A model generated the notes under the pieces. That model did no database searches. It was not told the origin of the DNA and saw nothing but the letters and a program-made list of their open reading frames with translations. Made by a program: the position numbers and the translations under genes. Source: JABSSA01 sp039975755 (GTDB taxonomy: Bacteria; Pseudomonadota; Alphaproteobacteria; Rhodobacterales; Rhodobacteraceae). Taken from it: DNA of 64,000 bases. The stretch is taken from contig JBDWGM010000008.1 in NCBI GenBank assembly GCA_039975755.1, positions 16,084-80,083 of the forward strand, given 5' to 3'. Within the stretch, counting starts at the first letter, position 1. Every line of letters begins with the position of its first letter. This document shows positions 15,018 to 22,373 of the stretch, piece by piece.

Positions 15018-16478
15018 TCACTGATCCTGTGAGTCCAGAGAATGACCGTTTCTGTGGATCTTCTTCCAAACCAAAGTTTCAAGGTTGAGCAAGTATGTTG
15101 TCTCGTTGTCCACATATCCAGGTTCGACTTTACCGCCCGTGATAACAATTCCATGTTCAGATAATGTCGCCCGATGACCATGTATCCACCCCGGCATTTC
15201 GCCGCTTGTCGACACTGTGGATATCGAAAAATCTTCGATGCTGAGACGCATAACTTGAGTTTGGTTGTCCTTACGTTGATCAGGATATCCAAGGCATCCG
15301 ATCAACCAAATATGCTGTCCCACTAAGGTGGCTGAATGAAAGTCCGTTGGTGGAAAGACATCCGCCGGATAGATGAAATGATCAACGCTGCCATCAGTGC
15401 CCAAGACTGTAACATCAGCGTAGATGCAAAAATCAGCATCGTAATGATCTTCGTGTTCGCCCGCGACAAGCACCAATCGACCATCAGGCAACACAGTAGC
15501 GGTTCGCCCAAAACGCGAAAACGACCAGACAGGTCTATCTCGATCAGGGCTGTAACCCAAAGGTTTGAGCTTTGAATACCCTCTGTCGCGCATCCGTTCG
15601 CTCCAGAAGGCGGGCAGAAATCGCTCGGGGTTAGATGTGCCTACCCGGCTGGTTCGATGCGCTTCGAAATCAGATTTTGTAAGTGTGGTTTCAGGCAACC
15701 TAGAAAGATTTGGATCTTCCATGGGTGGTCCGTAATCGAAAAGTGCGGGATTGACCCCGTGTTTTACAAAAAGCACCCGCATTTCGTTTGTAACCGCTTT
15801 TTGGGCGGGTGATGTGTATTGTTTTTCCTGCGATCCTAAAGGGGCTGCCCCTGCCGCAAGTAAAACCTCTGCTGTTGCAACATCTTCGCTATCGACGGCA
15901 CGCTCAAGCGCTTCCCAATTGATGTCATCCACCGCATTTGGATCAAAACCTAAGTCCATAAGCCATTTCACAATATCAGTGGCCCGCGCCTGTACGGCCG
16001 CCATCACCGCGTCAGAACTCTTGTTGCGACCAGCATCGAATTTAGTGAGATATTCGCGCGCCGCGTCAAAGTTTCCAACGCGACATGCGAACCAAAAGGG
16101 ATCAGCTTTGCCCGTTCTTGGTGTCGCAGGAACGTCGCCAAGGGCCAGCGAAACCTGATCCGGTGTCCATTCTGTTTGCGCCCCTGCCCCCAACAGTAGA
16201 CGCATTGACGCCATCTTGCCGTACCAAAAGCAGTGATAAAATGCGGATGGTCTGTCATCGGTTGCCCCAACATCAGCATCTGCACCCGCCTCGATGTAAG
16301 CTTTGAGCTTTTTACACAGAACATCGTCTGGGAGCCAAAAAGCATCGTGCTGAATCTCAGTAACGTCTTGGGGTCGTTCTTGGTTTAGATCATCTTTGAG
16401 TAAGCCCTGATTTTTGAAGGCCTGTTCAAGGGCCTCTTCTTCCGCCTGAAACAATGCGAGTAGTTCTAAATTTTTCAT
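15018..16478 (-). CDS. Ankyrin-repeat protein with C-terminal kelch-like domain
   Basis: 486 residues, no signal peptide. The N-terminal half carries ankyrin-like repeats: KLKAYIEAGADADVGATDDR (~residues 56-75), KMASMRLLLGAGAQ (~87-100), ARATDIVKWLMDLGFDPNAV (~163-183) and VATAEVLLAAGAAP. The C-terminal half has kelch-like blades: RFGRTATVLPDGRLVLVAGE, FHSATLVGQHIWLIGCLGY, and HRATLSEHGIVITGGKV followed by TYLLNLETLVWKKI. Kelch pairs of Gly plus a spaced Trp/Tyr are recognisable. Ankyrin-kelch architecture is rare in bacteria. It is the second ankyrin protein in this patch and is separated from znuA by a strong hairpin. Confidence 0.75.
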   Translation of the reverse strand: MKNLELLALFQAEEEALEQAFKNQGLLKDDLNQERPQDVTEIQHDAFWLPDDVLCKKLKAYIEAGADADVGATDDRPSAFYHCFWYGKMASMRLLLGAGAQTEWTPDQVSLALGDVPATPRTGKADPFWFACRVGNFDAAREYLTKFDAGRNKSSDAVMAAVQARATDIVKWLMDLGFDPNAVDDINWEALERAVDSEDVATAEVLLAAGAAPLGSQEKQYTSPAQKAVTNEMRVLFVKHGVNPALFDYGPPMEDPNLSRLPETTLTKSDFEAHRTSRVGTSNPERFLPAFWSERMRDRGYSKLKPLGYSPDRDRPVWSFSRFGRTATVLPDGRLVLVAGEHEDHYDADFCIYADVTVLGTDGSVDHFIYPADVFPPTDFHSATLVGQHIWLIGCLGYPDQRKDNQTQVMRLSIEDFSISTVSTSGEMPGWIHGHRATLSEHGIVITGGKVEPGYVDNETTYLLNLETLVWKKIHRNGHSLDSQDQ

Positions 16479-16631
16479 GATGGGTCGCCCGCTCGGGCGC
16501 TATATGACGTTGCTAAGCCGACATATTCTTTCTGGTTCAGCGATTAGTCAACGTTTAGAATATGAGAAACTGTCATTGGTTCAACGACGGCGAATGCTGG
16601 GGAAGTCCGCAAGGCAGTCAGTAACGGGCTT

Positions 16632-16663
16632 CATGTGCCTTGGCCGATCCACCAAGGCACATG
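16632..16663. terminator. Strong hairpin between ankyrin-kelch gene and znuA
   Basis: CATGTGCCTTGG (16632-16643) is perfectly complementary to CCAAGGCACATG (16652-16663), a 12-base stem with an 8-base loop. It lies 69 bases after the znuA stop (leftward). No long U-run follows on the minus strand, so it may slow or protect transcript ends rather than act as a classic terminator. Confidence 0.5.
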
Positions 16664-16731
16664 TTTAAACGAAGCGTTATCGGGTGCGCCATACGCTGTG
16701 GTTTGGCCCCGTTATTGACCCTTTGCGCGCG

Positions 16732-17880
16732 TTACATGCAGCTGGCAAGGGCCGTTGACAGGTTGCGGATCAGTTGAGGGTACAATGCTGATCCCGGTTC
16801 CAGATCAGAGCCGAGCGGGTCGAGGATACCTGTTTGCGCATCGGTGCCATCAAGGACCGTAGCGACGAGGTTGGGATTGAATTGCGGTTCGGCCAGAACG
16901 CAATCAACACTTTGATCGGCGATACGGCCTTGGATTTCTGCAATCCGTGCCGGGCTTGGGTCAGAGGCGTCGCCGATTGAAATCGCGCCAGATGCAGGAA
17001 AGTCGAAGTCCATTTCGAAATACTGATACGCGTCGTGAAACACGATGAACTGACCTCCGCGGACCGGGTCCAGCGTCGCGCTCACCTCGGTAATCAGAGC
17101 TTGGATTTCTGTCCGGCCTGCCGCCGCATTGGCGAAATAAGCGCCTGCGTTTTCTGGGTCAGCGGCAGAGAGTTGGCCCGCGATCACATTCAGCCACGTC
17201 ATCGCGTTTTGCGGTGACAGCCACGCATGTGGATCATGCGCGCCGTGGTCATGCCCTTCATGTCCCGCGTGATCATCATGATCGTCGTGGTCATCATGCG
17301 CATCTTCGGCATGGTCATCGTGATCGTCATGGTCATCATGATCGGCATGGTCATCATGATCGTCGTGATCGTCTTCGGCATGATCATCGTCTTCGGCATG
17401 ATCATCGTCTTTGGCATGATCGTCGTCTTTGGCATGATCGTCGTGTTCATCGTGACCATCCTCTTTGGCGTGATCATCGTGATCATCATCGTCGCCATGG
17501 TCATCGTGATCATGCGCTTCGAACAACGCACCTTCGCGGAATTCTAATTCGATCGTACCATCGGCCTCAAGAAGCGACGTTGTGGCGGCATCCGGGGCCA
17601 AGGTGCCAATCGCATCGGTCAACCATGGCGTCAGGTCGGACCCGATCCAGAACACAAGATCAGCGTTTTGCAACGCGGCCGCTTCGGAGGGGCGCAGGCT
17701 GTATTCATGTGGGCTTGCACCAGGCTGAACAATCAAATCGGGCGTTCCCACGCCGTCCATGACGCGTGCGACAAGGGAGTGTACGGGGGCAATATCTACA
17801 GCGACTTGCGGTGTCTCGGCAAAAGCTGTTCCTCCCATCAAAGTGGCAGTGAGTGACAGGGTCAGAAGCTTTCTGGACAT
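16732..17880 (-). CDS. znuA: Zinc ABC transporter substrate-binding protein
   Basis: Periplasmic Zn-binding receptor, 382 residues, with signal peptide MSRKLLTLSLTATLMGGTAFA. Metal-ligand histidines appear in IAPVHSLVARV (His34), ASPHEYSLRPS (His58) and DPHAWLSPQN; the cluster A-1 fold and EPQFNPN segment near the C-terminus fit. Residues ~121-217 are an extreme His/Asp loop, far larger than in most ZnuA proteins and accounting for the extra length. The gene is divergent from zur-znuCB across Zur-like sites, so it should be induced in zinc starvation. Confidence 0.95.
   Translation of the reverse strand: MSRKLLTLSLTATLMGGTAFAETPQVAVDIAPVHSLVARVMDGVGTPDLIVQPGASPHEYSLRPSEAAALQNADLVFWIGSDLTPWLTDAIGTLAPDAATTSLLEADGTIELEFREGALFEAHDHDDHGDDDDHDDHAKEDGHDEHDDHAKDDDHAKDDDHAEDDDHAEDDHDDHDDHADHDDHDDHDDHAEDAHDDHDDHDDHAGHEGHDHGAHDPHAWLSPQNAMTWLNVIAGQLSAADPENAGAYFANAAAGRTEIQALITEVSATLDPVRGGQFIVFHDAYQYFEMDFDFPASGAISIGDASDPSPARIAEIQGRIADQSVDCVLAEPQFNPNLVATVLDGTDAQTGILDPLGSDLEPGSALYPQLIRNLSTALASCM
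17230..17520 (-). repeat. Low-complexity His/Asp-coding repeat inside znuA
   Basis: Imperfect tandem repeats of codons for units such as HDDHDDH, DDDHAKDDDHAE and DHDDHADHDD. On the plus strand this reads as reiterated CATGATCATCGTCTT-like units. It encodes the zinc-capture loop of ZnuA. Such repeats can gain or lose units by slippage, so loop length may vary between strains. Confidence 0.85.
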
Positions 17881-17894
17881 CGACGTCTCCGTGT

Positions 17895-17941
17895 GATTTT
17901 ATAACATTTCATGCTGGATAGTCGAAACGTTATAATATGAC
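17895..17941. promoter_or_regulatory. Zur-box-like sites between znuA and zur
   Basis: Two AT-rich elements match the Rhodobacterales-type Zur pattern GAAATGTTATA. One is the reverse strand of 17895-17910 (GAAATGTTATAAAATC), placed to control znuA; the other is GAAACGTTATAATATGAC at 17924-17941, covering the zur start codon. Each shows one strong half site and one decayed half. Zn-loaded Zur bound here would repress both directions. Confidence 0.6.
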
Positions 17942-18452
17942 AAGTAGCTCTAAGAAGAATGGTTCAGGCGACCACCCGTTGGGATTCGCGCACCATGATC
18001 ATGATACATGTGTGAGCGACGCGATTGCCGTAGCAGAAGAGCGGTGTGCGTCTCAGGGGCTTCGGTTCACGCCAGTGCGGCGCAAAGTGCTTGAAATCTT
18101 GCTGCAAGAACACCGCGCGCTTGGCGCGTATTCGATTTTGGATCTGTTGCGTGAAGGTGGGTTTGGATCCCAACCCCCTGTCGCTTATCGCGCTTTGGAT
18201 TTTCTTGTCGCCAATGGGTTCGCCCACAAAATTGAACGTTTGAATGCGTTCATTGCCTGTGTTCATCCAAGCCAATCCCATACGCCAGCGTTTATGATTT
18301 GCCGCCTGTGCGATGCGGTGGCCGAAACACAATCTTCGCCGGCGCGGGGCGCATTGGGCGACGCAGCCCGTGCCACCGGATTTCGGATCGAGCGCACTGT
18401 GGTTGAGGCTGAGGGCGTTTGTCCGGCTTGCGTTGAAAAGGCTGACGCATGA
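17937..18452 (+). CDS. zur: Zinc uptake regulator (Fur family, Zur)
   Basis: Fur-family repressor of 171 residues. The DNA-binding part shows GLRFTPVRRKVLEILLQEHR and LGAYSILDLL; the dimer/metal part has the HPSQSHTPAFMICRLCDAV pattern (CxxC structural zinc: Cys-Arg-Leu-Cys) and a second CPAC near the C-terminus. Position at the head of znuCB and divergent from znuA identifies Zur rather than Fur or PerR. The ATG at 17937 lies inside a Zur-like site, and no clear Shine-Dalgarno is present, so the start could be slightly further downstream. It overlaps znuC as ATGA. Confidence 0.93.
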   Translation: MTSSSKKNGSGDHPLGFAHHDHDTCVSDAIAVAEERCASQGLRFTPVRRKVLEILLQEHRALGAYSILDLLREGGFGSQPPVAYRALDFLVANGFAHKIERLNAFIACVHPSQSHTPAFMICRLCDAVAETQSSPARGALGDAARATGFRIERTVVEAEGVCPACVEKADA

Positions 18453-19228
18453 GCCTTGTTGAAGTTGACAATCTGAGTGTCCAATACGGCGCCAAGACAG
18501 TGTTATCCAACGTGTCCTTGCGTGTTGACGCCGGAGAGATCGTCACAATTGTTGGCCCAAACGGATCAGGCAAGACCAGCCTGCTGCGCGCAATCATCGG
18601 GGCGGTAAAGCCGGTTCAAGGCATCGTCACACAAGGCAGCGGCGTAAAGATCGGATACGTCCCGCAAAAGCTGCATATTGACGAAACGTTGCCAATGACT
18701 GTCTCGCGGTTTTTGAAGCTGCCGGGGGGTGTCGCTGTTGCGCAGATCAATCAGGCGCTGACCCAAGCCGGTGTGCCCGATTTGGCCAAAGCGCAGCTTT
18801 CGCAATTGTCGGGCGGTCAATTTCAACGGGTGCTGTTGGCCCGCGCATTGATCGGGGAACCTGATCTTTTGCTTTTGGATGAAGCCACGCAAGGTTTGGA
18901 TCAACGCGGGTCGGCCTCGTTTTACCAACAGATTGAATCTGTGCGGCAAAACACAGGCTGTGCCGTTCTCATGATCAGCCATGAATTGCACGTCGTGATG
19001 AGCGCATCCGACCGCGTGGTGTGCCTGAACGGTCATGTCTGCTGTGAAGGTACGCCAGCGGTTGTTGCCTCTGCGCCGGAATACCGGGCGTTGTTTGGAA
19101 CAGGGACTGGTGGGGCGCTGGCGCTCTATCGACATGAGCATGATCACGGTCATGATCACGGCGACCACGACCATAGTCACGACCACGACCACGACCACGA
19201 CCACGATAAAATTGAGGCCGCTGAATAA
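18449..19228 (+). CDS. znuC: Zinc ABC transporter ATP-binding protein
   Basis: ATPase of the zinc importer, 259 residues. Walker A GPNGSGKTSLL (~residues 32-42), Q-loop in KIGYVPQKL, signature LSQLSGGQFQRVLLARAL, Walker B LLLLDEATQGLD and switch His in MISHELH are all present. The last ~28 residues form a His/Asp tail (HEHDHGHDHGDHDHSHDHDH and on), encoded by a CACGAC tandem repeat at 19132-19206. The tail is cytoplasmic and may bind zinc or regulate transport. Start overlaps the zur stop; its stop overlaps znuB by one base. Confidence 0.95.
   Translation: MSLVEVDNLSVQYGAKTVLSNVSLRVDAGEIVTIVGPNGSGKTSLLRAIIGAVKPVQGIVTQGSGVKIGYVPQKLHIDETLPMTVSRFLKLPGGVAVAQINQALTQAGVPDLAKAQLSQLSGGQFQRVLLARALIGEPDLLLLDEATQGLDQRGSASFYQQIESVRQNTGCAVLMISHELHVVMSASDRVVCLNGHVCCEGTPAVVASAPEYRALFGTGTGGALALYRHEHDHGHDHGDHDHSHDHDHDHDHDKIEAAE
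19132..19206 (+). repeat. CACGAC-type tandem repeat encoding the ZnuC His tail
   Basis: Units of GATCACGGTCAT followed by at least four successive CACGAC units, coding for alternating His and Asp. It is in frame with znuC and supplies its C-terminal tail. Slippage could change tail length without breaking the frame, as the unit is six bases. Confidence 0.8.
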
Positions 19229-20022
19229 TGCTTGACGATTTTATGATGCGAGCCGCATTGGCTGGTATTGGCGTGGCCTTTGCAGCGGCCCCGTTGGGGT
19301 GTTTTGTGGTCTGGCGGCGCATGGCCTATTTCGGAGACGCCACAGCCCACGCCGCGATCCTTGGGGTTGCCTTGTCGCTGGCGTTTTCAATGTCGATCTT
19401 TGTCGGGGCAATGACCGTAGCGATGTTGATGGCTTTGACTGTGAGCGTCTTGTCCGGTCGCGGTTACGCGATGGATACATTGCTGGGCGTTCTCGCGCAT
19501 TCGGCGCTCGCCTTTGGGCTTGTTGCGGTGTCGTTTATTTCTGGCGTGCGGATTGATCTGATGGCGTACCTGTTCGGTGATATCTTGGCCGTCTCGCGCG
19601 GCGATCTTGCTGTCATTTGGGGGGGCGCGGCGCTTGTCGTGGCTTTGATCGCGTGGCGCTGGTCCGCGTTGTTGACGTCGACCCTGAACGAGGATCTGGC
19701 CCATGCCAGCGGGATCGATCCCAAACGCGAACAACTGGCGCTTACGCTGGCTTTGGCCGTCACTGTTGCGGTCGCGATCAAAGTTGTCGGGGTTCTGCTT
19801 ATTGCTGCGATGCTGATCATCCCGTCAGCCGCAGCGCGGCCTTTGGCCCGCACACCTGAAGGCATGGCCGCCACAGCCGGGCTTATTGGGATGCTGTCGG
19901 TCATCATCGGTCTGCGCGCGGCTTTTGTGTTTGATACACCGGGCGGACCAACGATTGTTTGCATCGCCGCGATCACATTCCTTGGCACCAGTGTTTTCAG
20001 GAACGTCAGGCAAGAACGGTAA
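19228..20022 (+). CDS. znuB: Zinc ABC transporter permease
   Basis: Membrane subunit of the zinc importer (ABC-3 family), 264 residues with about eight hydrophobic segments. Typical features are the N-terminal ALAGIGVAFAAAPLGCFVVW, FGDATAHAAILGVAL, and the DILAVS loop that contacts the ATPase, plus KVVGVLLIAAMLIIPSAAA near residues 188-206. The start overlaps the znuC stop (TAATG). A strong hairpin terminator at 20110 ends the zur-znuC-znuB transcript. Confidence 0.95.
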   Translation: MLDDFMMRAALAGIGVAFAAAPLGCFVVWRRMAYFGDATAHAAILGVALSLAFSMSIFVGAMTVAMLMALTVSVLSGRGYAMDTLLGVLAHSALAFGLVAVSFISGVRIDLMAYLFGDILAVSRGDLAVIWGGAALVVALIAWRWSALLTSTLNEDLAHASGIDPKREQLALTLALAVTVAVAIKVVGVLLIAAMLIIPSAAARPLARTPEGMAATAGLIGMLSVIIGLRAAFVFDTPGGPTIVCIAAITFLGTSVFRNVRQER

Positions 20023-20109
20023 AACGGTTTCGTATGGTTCTGGGGATGTGTGGACAGTCTTAAAGGCCTGTCACCATGGCAAACCTGATGCGGATTGCGG
20101 TCGATTGTT

Positions 20110-20150
20110 TTCCTTTGGGCATCAGGAGTGACGCCCAAAGGAAGGGTTTT
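20110..20150. terminator. Terminator between convergent znuB and TRAP receptor gene
   Basis: TTCCTTTGGGC (20110-20120) pairs perfectly with GCCCAAAGGAA (20133-20143), an 11-base stem with a 12-base loop, followed by GGGTTTT on the plus strand. It sits between the znuB stop (20022) and the convergent gene ending at 20160 and can serve both strands. Confidence 0.8.
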
Positions 20151-20159
20151 CAGCTCAAA

Positions 20160-21272
20160 TCAAATGAACTGGAACAGGTCGTCTGATTTGCGACGTGCCA
20201 GATATTCTGATTGCGAAAACGCAGTTGCGCCGATGCACATGGAACGGTGCGCGTCATAGCTTTCAAAGATGCGTTTTGCCAATTCATCGTCGTCTGCAAC
20301 GCTTGCGACAACGCGCAAGGATGTTTCGGACAATGCATCCCACAGATCATCCGGCAATGGCGTTGGTTGAACACCAAATTCGTCGATCAACTGTGTCAGA
20401 GACAGCGCGTTGTTGCCCAGGAAGTCGCTGGTCATCAGGCTGAGTTCTGCATCCGAAATCAGTTGGATCAACGCCTGGTCTTCTGGCGACAAGCTGTTCC
20501 AAAACTCGAGGTTCATCCCCAGCGAAGCCATCGTGCTTGGCTCGTGGAAACCCGGATACATGTAGGTTGTCAGCAGCTTTTGGAACCCGAATTGCGAGTC
20601 GTTATACGGGCCAACCCATTCTGTAGCGTCGATTGTTTTGTCGAACAAAGCTTCAACGATTCCGCCACCTGGCAAAACCACCGCGTTTGCGCCGATATCT
20701 TTCAACACCTGCCCACCAAGGCCGGGCATCCGCATGGTGAGACCGTCAAAGTCTTCCACGCTTTCGATGGTTTTGTCGAACCAACCACCCATCTGGACAC
20801 CAGTGGTGCCAACGGGAAGCGCTTTGACATTGAACTGAGCGTTCAATTCATCCCAAAGCTCTTGGCCATTGCTATTGCGAATCCAGGAAATGGTTTCGAC
20901 GGTTGTCATCCCCAACGGAACGGTTGTGAAGAAATTGAACGCACGGTGCTTTTTCTGCCAGTAATATTCAGCACTGTGGTACATTTCGATCTCGCCAGCT
21001 TGCGCTGCGTCATGCACGCCAAGCGGAGCAACCAGTTTGCCGGCACTGTACAATTCGACTGTCAGTCTGCCGTCAAAGGCTTGATTGATCGAATCCGCGA
21101 TCCGTTGTGCAGCGGTCCCCAAACCACCCAAACTGGGAGGCCAAGATGTCGCCATTCGAATGGTGCGTGTTGATTGCGCGATGGCAGGCGCGGCAAGTGT
21201 GGTGGCCAGTGCCAAAGGCGCACCGGTCAAGACCGCACGACGGGTCGTATTATGTTTGGTACGTTGTCTCAT
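20160..21272 (-). CDS. TRAP transporter substrate-binding protein (TakP-like), Tat signal
   Basis: Exported solute receptor of 370 residues. The N-terminus has a twin-arginine signal (TRRAVLTGAPLALATTLAAP). Receptor features are intact: ATSWPPSLGG, the GVQMGGWFDK segment, the Arg motif TMRMPGLGGQVL (ligand carboxylate anchor), the conserved Trp in DATEWVGPYND and YMYPGFHEPS. These match 2-oxoacid/TakP-like proteins. No DctQ or DctM gene is nearby; the neighbouring gene is a divergent paralogue 9 bases upstream. It may use a permease encoded elsewhere or act in sensing. Confidence 0.9.
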   Translation of the reverse strand: MRQRTKHNTTRRAVLTGAPLALATTLAAPAIAQSTRTIRMATSWPPSLGGLGTAAQRIADSINQAFDGRLTVELYSAGKLVAPLGVHDAAQAGEIEMYHSAEYYWQKKHRAFNFFTTVPLGMTTVETISWIRNSNGQELWDELNAQFNVKALPVGTTGVQMGGWFDKTIESVEDFDGLTMRMPGLGGQVLKDIGANAVVLPGGGIVEALFDKTIDATEWVGPYNDSQFGFQKLLTTYMYPGFHEPSTMASLGMNLEFWNSLSPEDQALIQLISDAELSLMTSDFLGNNALSLTQLIDEFGVQPTPLPDDLWDALSETSLRVVASVADDDELAKRIFESYDAHRSMCIGATAFSQSEYLARRKSDDLFQFI

Positions 21273-21281
21273 GATTTCCCC

Positions 21282-22334
21282 TCAACGTCCTGCCAGATTT
21301 GCAAACAAGCGTTTGCGTCCAGCGTAATAAGCCGCCTCACCGATATCGCTCCAACGAACTGCATCTGTCAGGAAATAGATGTAGGCATCCACGATGGACG
21401 CTTCGTCTCTTCCGCTGTCGAAAATTTCGGTCAGGATTGTTTGAGCTTCGGAATTGATCCCGTTCCAAACATCCGCCGGTATTTCGACAACCTCAGTGCT
21501 TTCATCTCCATCAGACATCGACAAAGCGTTTTGGTAGAACGATGTGGACCGACTGAGAGCCAATTCAGCAGAACATGCGCGTTGCAAGATCAGCAATTCA
21601 GCTTCTGACAGGCCAGATGCAAAGGCTTCATTCGCACCCAAAGACAGCATCGCGCTTGGGCGAACAGGGTTTGAACCAGACACAAATTTGAAATCTGACA
21701 GCAGATTTGCGTTTTCCATCTGAGCAAGGCTTGCACCTTCGATGATATCAAGATCCGACCAATTCGTGTTCTGATCTGCGATATCAACAACACTGGCAAC
21801 ACCCACAGCTTGGAACAGCTTGATGCCAACGCCGGTTGAACCAACTGAGGCAGACGCCAAATCTTGCAGGCTTGCAATCGCGTTACGCATCCAGATCGGG
21901 CGACCACCATAGTCATTGGCGAACCAAAACCGAACACCGGTCCGGCTTCCCAATTGGTCCAGCATGTCGCGGCCTTCGGAAACGGACACCCAGCTTTCCA
22001 ATTCACTTGAGTTCATTCCAAACGGAATGGATGCGAACAGGCTGAATGCCGGTGACGTGTTCCAAAATTGGTCCAGCGAAGCCAAACACAAATCCGCTTC
22101 ACCCGAGGACACGCGGTCCAGGAGGCCAGCTTCATCAGTTGCGGCGATGGTTTCGATTTCGATATTCAGGCTGGCAACACCCAGAGAACTTAGCCGGGTG
22201 GAAAGAGTCGCAGCGGCTTCGGGATGCGCGGTTAGAAGACGCGCGGACCTAGCCCCTTGGGCAATTGCTGGGGCGACGACGGGCGACAGCACTGCGCCTC
22301 CGACACCAGCTTTTAGAAAATTTCTACGTTTCAT
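21282..22334 (-). CDS. Divergent TRAP-receptor-like protein with altered ligand site
   Basis: 350 residues, Tat-type signal (MKRRNFLKAGVGGAVLSPVV). Overall alignment with the downstream TakP-like protein is visible: FSLFASIPFGMNSSELESW against FNFFTTVPLGM, GGRPIWMR, and VRPSAMLSLGAN against EPSTMASLGMN. The ligand-anchoring segment differs: where the paralogue has MRMPG this protein has VGSTG, and the conserved EWVGP is replaced by IIEGA. It probably binds a different ligand or none. It lies 9 bases upstream of the TakP-like gene on the same strand, implying co-expression. Confidence 0.78.
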   Translation of the reverse strand: MKRRNFLKAGVGGAVLSPVVAPAIAQGARSARLLTAHPEAAATLSTRLSSLGVASLNIEIETIAATDEAGLLDRVSSGEADLCLASLDQFWNTSPAFSLFASIPFGMNSSELESWVSVSEGRDMLDQLGSRTGVRFWFANDYGGRPIWMRNAIASLQDLASASVGSTGVGIKLFQAVGVASVVDIADQNTNWSDLDIIEGASLAQMENANLLSDFKFVSGSNPVRPSAMLSLGANEAFASGLSEAELLILQRACSAELALSRSTSFYQNALSMSDGDESTEVVEIPADVWNGINSEAQTILTEIFDSGRDEASIVDAYIYFLTDAVRWSDIGEAAYYAGRKRLFANLAGR

Positions 22335-22373
22335 CGTATGTCCTTCAGATCTCTTGACTGACCGTGCATTGGC

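Noticed and set aside
17214..17762. CRISPR-like or His-rich plus-strand repeat frame
   Set aside because: The regular repeats are the antisense of the His/Asp codons in znuA. Units are short, imperfect and without unique spacers, so not a CRISPR array.
20211..21173. 320-codon frame on the plus strand
   Set aside because: Antisense to the TakP-like receptor gene with clear family motifs; no support for a protein here.
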